Assembly (NCBI RefSeq): GCF_963678635.1
Contig: NC_087064.1
Coordinates: 29,676,189 to 29,740,188 of the forward strand
Reading direction: 5' to 3'
Source: Symsagittifera roscoffensis
Lineage: Eukaryota; Xenacoelomorpha; Acoela; Convolutidae
DNA length: 64,000 nt
A program made the position numbers and the translations under genes. Of this stretch, positions 46,545 to 56,100 are shown one piece after another. The first letter of the stretch is position 1. Every line of letters starts with the position of its first letter. Under the pieces are notes generated by a model, which was given only the letters and a program-made list of their open reading frames with translations, was not told the DNA's origin and did no database searches.

Positions 46545-46745
46545 GAAAAAAAACAAGTTCCGGCCGCGACTCGTACCTCTGACCATAGCGTTACCTCTAT
46601 GCCAATTGGAAAAAAGTCTCGGAGTTGCGAAGCTTTAGTAATAAAGTAAATTCAATTTCAACTTCAGACGTAAAGTATTTGTTTAAGGGAAAAAAGTCAA
46701 GTTCCCGATCACAAGACATTTGCTTTCGCATGTGTAAACAAAAAA
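46545..46745 (-). repeat. tRNA-derived SINE-like composite, copy B
   Basis: The minus strand carries the A-box-like TGGCATAGAGGTAACGC and B-box-like GGTACGAGTCG. As in copy A, about 100 bp to the right come a GAAAAAAGTCAAGTTCCCGA block and ATTTGCTTTCGCATGTGTAA. Confidence 0.6.
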
Positions 46746-46894
46746 AAAATTATACCGGTTTTTATTTACACTTTCTCAATAGAAATCGAATCACGACTAT
46801 AAAAGCTTTAATATAATATATCACTCGACCCCTTCCGTCGATTATTTGTGGTACCTGATTTTGCGTTGAAAAAAAAAACATTGTCAACAGACAA

Positions 46895-47240
46895 GACAGT
46901 TCAGTTGGAAACCAGTCAATGAAAGCAACTAAACAAAAAAAATATTGGCTGGTTTTTGGAAAAAAAAAACCTGAACTTTTGAATTTCAAAGAAAAAATTG
47001 AAGCCTTTGAAGCTCTTTGAATTTTTAGAACAATGCATGATTGGCACTTTTTTGATAAAATTAACCCAATTTGAGAAAACTGAATCAGTAAGTAGAACTT
47101 TTATTTGGCTGGGAAATCTGATATTTAATTTCCATTTTCGAAATTAGAAGTCGATCACGTTTTTCGTGACCTTAACGTTTTTTGTAGAGCTTCGATATTT
47201 TGAATATTTTAGCGTCGACAAGCAAAATGCTAAACGCTGA
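46895..47240 (+). repeat. Dispersed relative of the satellite monomer
   Basis: Blocks in satellite order: GTCAATGAAAGCAACTAAAC, a TGGCTGGTTTTTGG block, GAAGCTCTTTGAATTTTTAG, TTAACCCAATTTGAGAAAAC, GTGACCTTAACGTTTTTTG. It is clearly homologous to the tandem units but present singly. Confidence 0.75.
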
Positions 47241-47644
47241 GCAGAGCTGATAATATTCTTTAGAATTCATGTTTTCGTCCACCGTAAATTGGACTTTTGA
47301 ATACCCAACGTCTCCGAAAAACACTTGTCAAAGACTGCGTGAAGACAATCAGCTGAGCAGGAATTATATTCTGCTTACCTTGCGCGTATTGACTTCATTC
47401 AATACTGGAAAAGTAGGAGATTAATTGGCTGAATAAAGTCTGGTCATAGTCCAACTTACTCTTTCGGGTTAAAGAAATTATGTCCTTGGCGGACTTTGAT
47501 GACAGAATTTCAGGATTTCAACAAAGCCGAAGCGCAGCTGTAACCGTGTTCAGTAGTGAGCAGTAACCAGATCTCATCTGAGACTCTTCGGAGGGTCAGA
47601 TATCAGGTGCTTCTTTATTTTGTCCGGTAACTTAGCCAATAGAT

Positions 47645-48000
47645 AGTTGAAAAAGTGACAATGAACGCAAGAAAACAGAAAAACATATCAACTTAATTTG
47701 AAAAAACGTCAAGGTAAAAAGAAAAAATTATATGCCAATAAAGCTCTTCAAAAATCGAGAGCAAATTATGATTGACACTTTTTTGATAAGATTCACGCAA
47801 ATTTGTGAAAACTGGATCAGTAAGTAATTTTTTATTCCGCTGTGAAAAAAAAGCGACTTTCGAAATTAGAAGTAGATCAAGTTTCTTGTGACCTCTACGT
47901 TTTTTACTGCACAAGACGGAGTTTGCCTTCTTTTTAACAAAGAAAATGAGTTAGCTTAATTCATTTTCTAGGACTAATTGAACCATGACTATATAAATTT
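47645..48000 (+). repeat. Dispersed relative of the satellite monomer
   Basis: It contains GAACGCAAGAAAACAGAAAA, GAAAACTGGATCAGTAAG, CTTGTGACCTCTACGTTTTT, and GTTTGCCTTCTTTTTAACAA followed by AGAAAATGAGTTAG, matching the satellite in order. It extends into ACCATGACTATATAAATTTG, which is absent from internal satellite units. Confidence 0.8.
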
Positions 48001-48529
48001 GATCATCATACGTAACCTTGTAAAACCACGCCTTACATGAATAAGCCGATGCTCATTAGAGGTGTAGGAGAAAGGAAAAACTTCAGCAGACAAAATTTCG
48101 AGCTATAACATGGTTTGAACTATTCCCCCCTATTAAAGCACAAACGCAGAAACTCATACTTTTCTCCTTCAAACCACGGGTTATGAGCCAACTAAACCAA
48201 TTTAACATTAGCCGCAACCGTAAAAGGCTCAGAAAACTTCAAAGCGAAAAGAATTATACAGATTCAAAGGGGGTAAATTAAAAATTACAGGAACAAATCC
48301 TATTTTTTATTAGCCCCGTCACAACTTCCACTGATCTACCTCGGTCCTTTTTTCTGTGACGGAGAGAAATTTCATGCATTTCGCTGTAGCCAGTCCCACC
48401 TTGAGGAGGCGAATGACTCTGGGACCCCTCCAACCGCGACCGAATAAACTACGATGATCTTCAATTACAAAAAATTGCTTTATTATTGAGAAAATTTTCT
48501 GCTTTGAAAAATTGGCTCCGAGCAGGAAT

Positions 48530-48600
48530 CGAACCCTTTGTCACCTCATGCATTGCGTTACCTCTAGACCTGTGCTTCAGAACCTTGTCGACCTTTTAAT
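48530..48600 (-). repeat. tRNA-derived SINE-like head with perfect B box
   Basis: The minus strand reads an A-box-like AGGTCTAGAGGTAACGC and, ~30 nt on, GGTTCGATTCC, a canonical B box. No acceptor-stem pairing is found, so it is a tRNA-derived repeat and not a tRNA gene. Confidence 0.6.
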
Positions 48601-49332
48601 TTTCCGAGCTCTCCCAAGGCACTAATTTCCGAGCTCTCCCAAAGCCCCCCCCCCTAAACCCTCCCATGTATGTAATCTAGCAAACAACTACGCCCAAATC
48701 TTAAAACTAAGATGAAGAAAAAACTATACAATGGAGAAAACAAATCAAGAATATTTTTCAACGTTATGTTGTCAAAATTTTTTTCTGGTTTATTAGTAAG
48801 CAACCAGCTATTTCTGCTAACCAAATGATTCTAGATTGATTCAGTTTTACAAAACATTTTTTATCTAATTGCTTGTACTTATTCTTAAGCCAATAGTTTT
48901 AATGGAAACCACTGCTATTTATCCGAGCTTATTTTCAAAAATAAAAACTGAAAATGAAAAATTAATTTCAGAGAAAATTCAATAAAAGGCAGATAAATAC
49001 TTTTCAAATATTCACATTAAATGGCCTTTCTTTACATAGATTAAAAATCTGGCGATAATACCACACGTCAATTGTTATTTACTATTGCACACCCCCGAAA
49101 TGAGTAACTGCATAGGCGTTGAAAATAAGCCTAAACAGTTGTCTACTAAACTAATGCAAGTGCGTCTCCTGTCATACCAGTTCATGTAATAACATAGCTA
49201 CTCTCTGTTAAATAGTTAACCCCTTTTTCTTAGTACATATTATTTACTAACCAAAATAAAGGCTCTCATAAACAACTAATTTGCACTACAGCTTTTTCAT
49301 CGTCAACAATTTCATCAAACTTGGTTAGCAAA

Positions 49333-52300
49333 TTAGTTCACTGTGACTTTGGAGGTGAAAATATCCACATTTACTGATTCGACTATTTCGCCCATAAGTT
49401 CAGCTAAAACTTTATCCTGGTCGTAGTTTAACGTTTGGTCACTAGATTCATTTTTTGGGTCCAAATTGGCAATTCCTGTCAACCGAGCAACTCCGTTATC
49501 CATTCTATCAATCTTGATCTTCGTAAACTTCTGATTTCTGAAGCTCCTCACTATCGTTTTGTGTTCACGCTGGATGTGATCTAAGAGCGTAACGGCTGAT
49601 GACCCTGATATTGAAAACCATGTCACTTTCATCCCTAGTGTCGGAATTTGGCTGTAAAATACAGCCGCCAATGGGTCTTTCAAATTTGACTCTGACATTT
49701 CCTGTTCTGTTGGCACATTCTCACCCTCGATTATAATATGTTTTGTGATAAGAGATTTGGCAACTGCAAACGGAACAGGCGTTAATGAGGGGTCATTTTC
49801 CATACTACTTCCGGTCATCGGAATTTCGCCGGGAATATACGGTTTTACAAGGATTGCAGATTTCCTTGTCCCGGCAGATTTTTCTTCGTTCTCATTATCT
49901 TCATCATCTTCTAGGGGAGTCTCAATTCCTGCTGGGTATTGACTAATGGATGGATCGTTGTCAACATCGCTTGTCACTGAAGGTTCCAATACATCTGCTT
50001 TTTCGTCCAGGATATCAGAACCTGCAGGCGCTTTTATTGATTGCACTACCTCGGCACTGGCTTCGAAATGCTGCACCGCCAAGTCGTCTCCGAGTGCACT
50101 CTGAGCATACAAATGCAACTGCTGCAAGTCTGTGAAAGTATCGAAGGAACCATCTAGCTCATAAAACTGAGACAGGACTTGGTAGTATTCAGCTTGTATA
50201 GCTAATCGCACGTAAAGAGGTCCTTCGTTTATAAGCAGTGCAAGTAAAGCGAGACCCTCCTTTTGTAAAACAAAAACAGCTGGAATGTTTATTGGATCTG
50301 GATTGGTATCGGCAGACATCGTGAACAATTCGTGGGTTAAGACACTGGTGGACTCTACACTGTCAATTACTATCAGTCCAATTCCTCCTTTCTCCTCTAC
50401 AGTTCGGGCTTTTTCAGCAAAAAGACAGTTTCCTCTCAAGGCTAGCACAATATAGCCTTCTACGTTATGTCCATCGGCAATTGAGCACGCATCAAAAGGT
50501 TTGGCGATCATTACGTAACTCGCAATTTCTTTTTCTTCCGCTAAATTATAACCGAAAAGGGCAGATCCCACTTTGAAAAACATTGATCCGTGGTAAGGCG
50601 CCGACAGAATTTGAACGATAGCCTCTTTTGGACCAGTTTTTGCCTCTTCGTTGATTTTCCATGCTTCAGCTATGAAGTTCAATCCCAGCTGCGCTAATGA
50701 GGGATTGTATGCGTTTTGATATGTGTGTCTTAGTTGCAGATTCCCATCAGTGTCGGCCATAACTTCGATTCCCATCATGCGAAGTGTCTCGTAATGCGCT
50801 GACTTTGTGGAGTCAAAATCACGAGCCGCGAGAGGCACGAAATCGATTGGAGTCGGCTTCATATTGTCAGACTTTATGATCTGAACCTTCGGCATGCTTG
50901 TAGGTCTGAAATTCAGCTGATGTGTCTTTGTGTTGGCTTGGATAACTTGCGGCTGTATACACATCGGATCTATGTTGGTCAACGTTTTGTCACGTCCAAC
51001 AAATCCTGAAAACGATTTGCGGACGTTGAAAGCATAAAACGGGTTATTCATGAAATTGTAGTTATGACAGGTATTGTCCAAACTAATCTCCTCGTTTTCT
51101 ACTCTCGCTCCTGGGAGTACAGGTCCGCTTGACCTCGAATTGTGAGACTTCTGAAAACGAGACGTTGAATTATTGGCCAAATAGGGTGCCTTCCAGTTCA
51201 TTGGAACCAAGTGTGCTTCTGTGGTGAAAATGAAATCATCCACGTTAAACCACAGCTGGTCGTCGTCTGTGAAAATTAAGTAGAGATACTTGAAAGTCTC
51301 GGCAAGAACAAATGAGTCGAACCTGTCTTCTTTGACTCCTGTTTTCACATTCGAAATGGCCGCGAAGCCACAGGGCACACGTGTGAAATTCTGAATTGCT
51401 TGTATCATATATTCTGCTACATCTAAGTAGTGCGAATCGCCAGTTGCTCTATACAAAAAGTAAGTACTTTCTACAAACTCTGGTCTAATTGGATGATGAT
51501 TCCAGACCAATTTGAAATCTGAGTTGAAAGCCTCGGGTAGAAACTTGTGCAGCTTTACGACTTGATAAAAGATTTCATGCACTCCAATAGCAGATTTAAG
51601 GTCACCTTTCATGACCTGGATTGCTGGCCAAAATGCGCTCAGCGCATCGACATGCGACCTTGAAATTATGTCTGGTTTTTGCATATTAACATTAAGTAAT
51701 AGCGGCCCATCGTGTATGTATTTCTTGATCGCTTTGTAATGCTTGTTGAATCTATCCAAAAAAGAAGTATCTCCGAGTAAAACATACGCTTTGAAAATGT
51801 ACTCATAGTACGAGTCGATTCCTGCTCCGAGACCTGAAGTCTTTTTGATCCACTCTCCAGTCTTGATGTTCATTATGGTTCCCACTAAATCAGATGTCAT
51901 GCTTCGTTTAGACCAAATGTAATCGACCGCTTCTCGTGCTTTATTCTCGTAGACCGAATCTCCCATCAGTCGGCTCAGTGCTCCGAACTCGACTAAAAAC
52001 GTTCCAGCACAAGCAGTGCAGGTTGTGCCATCATCTCTAACCGCGGCTTTTGGATGATGAAAACCGTACTTCAAATTTACTCTTGAATGAGGAACTCCTG
52101 TTGTCGTGTTGAAAGCAGGCAGCAACCTATTCGCAATATCAATAGCCATATAAAGTAGTTCATCTTTATACCATTGCATCCCCACATTTTCATGTTTCAT
52201 CAACTTCGACATTACATGACCTCCTATTAGTCCTCCCAATATTCTGATGTTAGTTTCGAAAACAGAAACGACCAAATTAGAGTCAAATTTGACCTCTGTG

Positions 52301-52635
52301 ATGACTTTGTGCACTGCCTTTTCGAATCGGTCAATATCTCCGATGACCGCAAGTGTATCTAGTGAGTCTACTAAGGTCAACGCGAAGTTTCCAAGCGAGT
52401 CGTCAATGTCACCGCGACTCGAGGTCGAACCTCGTACTCTTCCCGAACAACTAAGCGGCATTAACTCGTCTCCAGGATAGGCATGGTTCATGTAATTGTC
52501 ATAGGCATGGTGAATCATTTCCAAGACCTCAGCTCTGAGATCCTCTTTGGATTTGGTAAGACTTGAAGATGGCAAAACATGTTGGAGTATAGTTACTACG
52601 ATGAAGATCAGGCGGCAGGATGGCAAGCAAGACAT
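49333..52635 (-). CDS. EDEM3: EDEM3, ER degradation-enhancing alpha-mannosidase-like protein 3
   Basis: An intronless frame of 1,100 residues starts at ATG 52,635 (an in-frame TAG lies just upstream, and a GTG three codons before is not used). Human EDEM3 is ~930. A signal peptide covers residues 1-26 (CRLIFIVVTILQHVLP). The GH47 mannosidase domain follows to ~residue 470: VDSLDTLAVIGD, acidic residue in SVFETNIRILGGLIGGH (about E127), CTACAGTFLVEFGALSRLMG, GLGAGIDSYYEY, RPEFVESTYFLYRATGD, DSFVLAETFKYLYLIF and FIFTTEAHLVP. A protease-associated (PA) domain lies at about 690-820 and is what separates EDEM3 from EDEM1/2. It trims mannose from misfolded glycoproteins in the ER for ERAD. The C-terminus is ...TSKVTVN, without the KDEL-type retention signal of vertebrate EDEM3. 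An acidic linker with EDDEDNENEEK lies at about 925. Confidence 0.96.
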   Translation of the reverse strand: MSCLPSCRLIFIVVTILQHVLPSSSLTKSKEDLRAEVLEMIHHAYDNYMNHAYPGDELMPLSCSGRVRGSTSSRGDIDDSLGNFALTLVDSLDTLAVIGDIDRFEKAVHKVITEVKFDSNLVVSVFETNIRILGGLIGGHVMSKLMKHENVGMQWYKDELLYMAIDIANRLLPAFNTTTGVPHSRVNLKYGFHHPKAAVRDDGTTCTACAGTFLVEFGALSRLMGDSVYENKAREAVDYIWSKRSMTSDLVGTIMNIKTGEWIKKTSGLGAGIDSYYEYIFKAYVLLGDTSFLDRFNKHYKAIKKYIHDGPLLLNVNMQKPDIISRSHVDALSAFWPAIQVMKGDLKSAIGVHEIFYQVVKLHKFLPEAFNSDFKLVWNHHPIRPEFVESTYFLYRATGDSHYLDVAEYMIQAIQNFTRVPCGFAAISNVKTGVKEDRFDSFVLAETFKYLYLIFTDDDQLWFNVDDFIFTTEAHLVPMNWKAPYLANNSTSRFQKSHNSRSSGPVLPGARVENEEISLDNTCHNYNFMNNPFYAFNVRKSFSGFVGRDKTLTNIDPMCIQPQVIQANTKTHQLNFRPTSMPKVQIIKSDNMKPTPIDFVPLAARDFDSTKSAHYETLRMMGIEVMADTDGNLQLRHTYQNAYNPSLAQLGLNFIAEAWKINEEAKTGPKEAIVQILSAPYHGSMFFKVGSALFGYNLAEEKEIASYVMIAKPFDACSIADGHNVEGYIVLALRGNCLFAEKARTVEEKGGIGLIVIDSVESTSVLTHELFTMSADTNPDPINIPAVFVLQKEGLALLALLINEGPLYVRLAIQAEYYQVLSQFYELDGSFDTFTDLQQLHLYAQSALGDDLAVQHFEASAEVVQSIKAPAGSDILDEKADVLEPSVTSDVDNDPSISQYPAGIETPLEDDEDNENEEKSAGTRKSAILVKPYIPGEIPMTGSSMENDPSLTPVPFAVAKSLITKHIIIEGENVPTEQEMSESNLKDPLAAVFYSQIPTLGMKVTWFSISGSSAVTLLDHIQREHKTIVRSFRNQKFTKIKIDRMDNGVARLTGIANLDPKNESSDQTLNYDQDKVLAELMGEIVESVNVDIFTSKVTVN

Positions 52636-53116
52636 AATGAACACTATCTAAAGATAATGAGCTGACAAAGGCAGGTTTCAACGATTTATGCTGTGATTTA
52701 AGCCCGGCTTCATTTCTTTGGTCTTCTTCTTAGGACCAGTACTTAGTTAAAGACATTCGGTCCTCTGAAAAAGCTACAAATAATCAATAACAGGCTCAAC
52801 TGACACTCGAAAAACCGACAACTAATCTTGTGAATTAAAGCGAGTAATATTGTTGATCTTAACGTAAATTTATTGATCTACATTTGTGAGTTGATTTTTT
52901 TAAAGACGAATGAATTATATGTTACAACAGCCAAAGAATCAACAATGCTTCATAACCAGCTGGATCAAGCTTGGAGTTGAATGTTACCAACTATGCGCAT
53001 AAATATAATAGATACAACAAAAACAATTGTTAGATTTCAAAATTATACTTTAGATTTCAAAAAGAAAGAATGAAATAAAAGCTGCCACTAAGCACTCGTA
53101 CAGGCACAAAAAGACT
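52636..53116. other. Short spacer between RANGAP1 3' end and EDEM3 5' end
   Basis: 481 bp separate the RANGAP1 stop (53,117) from the EDEM3 ATG (52,635); both genes read on the minus strand. It must contain the RANGAP1 3' UTR and EDEM3 5' UTR/promoter. No specific signal can be defended. Confidence 0.5.
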
Positions 53117-56100
53117 TCAAGAAGAATACAGAACTTGCATTAATTTCGATTGCTCTTCACTAAAATCCAAACGATCAAAAAATGTTCTCAGTACTAATCG
53201 CATATTACGATTGAAATAATCTTGCTTCACAATATGGGCCAATGCTTTCAATAGACCTGTCAGATTTTGACGTGGTTTGACTTTCGTTTCACTTTTAATG
53301 AGACCACATTGTTCCAAAATAATATCACAGAATCGCATTAAGTTGACGTTGTGACAATTGACTGATTCTCGTAACATGCTGTCGAGAAGGTTCAAGGTCA
53401 ATTCATCTGCTTCGCATCCAGCAGCAATGTCCATGAAAAGATTGGAGAGGAGCTCTACGCGTTCCAAATACTTGCCACTCTGGTTCATGACAACTTCGAT
53501 ATACTTCGGTCCAAAAGATTTCAAGATATCGGAGCTGAAATGAGGAGTCAGATATAAAAAACTTGCTCTTAGATGTGACAAAGACTGTTAATAACAGCAA
53601 TGGCTACTAAATAGTTGGAAAATTGCTAGCACACAATGATATTTAAAAAATACAGAGAAAAAAGTTTTTTATACGAAGGCGAAGCTATACAACACAAACA
53701 TAGCACGAAAAGCAAGCACACAAAAATAAGACGATTCCAAGTGTTGAATTAGCACCGGAAAACGCAAGCAGCGGCAAGTCGGTCGAAAATAATCGAACAG
53801 ACTCGAAGGACATTTGGGCCGGAAAAATTGCTATCAATAAAACACTTTGATAGTCAAAATTCCAAGTCCCACATACTGGTATTAGAAACATTTCTCAGCC
53901 ATCAAACGACGCAATATGAGTCGACTACGCCGATATATCAAAAGACGAACCCTTTTTATCTATACATAAAATTGAAAAAAGAAAGAAGTTTCGCTTCCTC
54001 TGGCGAAACTCCTGCTGTTGTTACTATATTTCCTAAGAGTTTCATTTTGTCCGTACCTATTTCGCATTTTCGTGGTAATAGTTTTAATCCTGATTTTCTG
54101 ACACATTCAAATTTTTTTGACAAGGTCGGTATTAGTTCATCAAATGAGTGCACTGCACTTCCTATATCATCCATGAATTGTGTACACATATCCGCTGCCA
54201 AGCATGGCTCTAAGTAATGACGGATGAATGAACTATAACCTGTTAATGACTTGTTTAGACCTTGAGCTAGACATTTGTATGCATAATTTCGAGATGAAAA
54301 GTTAAATGTCAGAAATTGGACTGATATGTCATCCGCCATTTGCACAAAATGAAACGCCTGTGAACAATCAAGTTTTGTAAACAGTTTCTTTCCAGCGAAT
54401 TGATTTGAGGCATCTGTCATATTTGATATTGGAAAGTTCGTATTTAAATAGTCATTTTTGAGCGAATGGTTGATTCTTCTTAAATCAATAAGCATACGAA
54501 GTTTGCCTGATGGTTTTCGGTGAGCAAATAGCGAACTACTATACTTTGACTGTGATAACGTTGTTATTAGACCAAAGTAATGCATTAGAGCCAACTCGAG
54601 TGTTAATTCCTTCCTCAGATGGATTGGTGTGGGTGGACCTTGGGTATACAGTGGTCATTGATGCTCCGGTGTAAGTTAGATTTGTAACTCGGAGTTATAT
54701 CCGATATCGAATCGGTGTTTAGCAAATATATCGGATAATTCGACGGGTAAACATTCCTTTTTTAACCTTTGATCATTTGTCAATATAGAATTTTCCGAGT
54801 TGAATTGGTGTAAAAATGTCAATCTATCATGGTCATTCGATTTCGGTTCACAAAGTTCAAGACTTTTAAGATAGGTTTCTTGATCATAAGTTTCCCTTTG
54901 AATTAGTGAAAGAAAGGTTGGATTTTCACATGTTTCCGGTGTTGGAAACCAGAACTTTTCATATTTAGGAGCAGGTTTGATTGCTTTCATGTTATCCGAT
55001 TGATTCACTTGAATAAGCTGATTGATTTAATGTTTTAGATTGTCTATGTTGCTCATTTTTTTTCATGCTAAGGTTTGTAAGTCAATCGGGACATATTGTT
55101 CTATATCGGTCAATTTAAGGACTGTGAATGTAGCGATTTTGCTCTTATGCAACAATGTAATCGGGTGATTAAGTGCGGGAATGTACAATTTACTATCTCA
55201 TGTTGTCTCATTGATTGAGGACATCAGCGCTACGTTTACTCATCTTCAAACTCGGAATTGGGGATGACTGTTCCGATAGTATTTTTGATATCTGATTCGG
55301 TGAAATATTCCAGAAGTATTGTTTTATTTGGGGGGATAACGTCTTTCTTTGAAAGAATAACGGTTATATGGAGCGTCGTTTATTTGTGTCGCTTGGAAGT
55401 TGTTGTTTTGATTTCGTTGATTTGAAATGTTAAATTCGGAAACTTAAGAAGATCGTATTTCGGACAAATTTGAACGTCGTGTTTTTTGTAGAAACAATTT
55501 GCGAGTATCATCGAGTTTGTTGTAAGTAGAACAAAAAAACTTTCTCTAAAGCTCATTGCTTCAATCCGGAAGGTTATTGTCGCTTCAATTTCTGTTGGTA
55601 CGAGTTGTCCTCCTGCAATGCGTACTCACTTCAGTTTTGATTTTTGGGTTTGGATCCGTTCAAATAATGCTTTATTGGTGGTAAGATCGTTGAAAGTTTC
55701 CTGGGATATTTCAATTGCAATTTGACATATGAAAGGGTTTTGTCGGATTCCGGGATAACTGCATATAAATCAAGGATTTCTTGAGGTAACATTTGTTCGC
55801 TGGGTTTTCCTTGTTTCTGTTGATAGGATAAAATTTTTCCTGTTTTGGGTTTTCTATATTTCTGTTTCTGCGGTTTTTGGCAGCATTTTGTTATGTTCGA
55901 TTTTGTTTTTATCGTTTATTTCGGTTTCAATTCCTGACCCATGACTCGGTCGCATTAGAAGTTTTTTGGTTGGTGCTGGAATGGGAGAGATAGTCCCTTT
56001 CCTGGGGGTTTTTGACGCATATGGCATTGACTGGCCATATGATTGGGGTAACCGCATGTTTCGCAGAGAACACGCGTCGCTTGGGTTACTGGCATATAAG

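Larger units (their letters stand above)
44630..49332. other. Intergenic between PYROXD1 and EDEM3, repeat-rich
   Basis: This 4.7-kb gap contains no recognisable host gene. The longest frame (minus, 44,977-45,477, 166 codons) is low-complexity and overlaps the dispersed GCGAAGCTGCGCTTCGCATC repeat near 45,323. Other contents are a ~170-bp tandem repeat (46,050-46,450), a tRNA-like composite (46,545-46,745), two satellite relatives (46,895-47,240 and 47,645-48,000) and a tRNA-like head (48,530-48,600). Confidence 0.55.

Noticed and set aside
48530-48600. Minus-strand tRNA gene with perfect B box
   Set aside because: Acceptor and anticodon stems do not pair; it fits a tRNA-derived repeat head.
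53117-53581. Independent small gene of 154 codons
   Set aside because: It begins with non-ATG/weak context, a TTTCAG acceptor lies inside it, and the remainder matches the RanGAP1 C-terminal domain in phase with the upstream exon donor.
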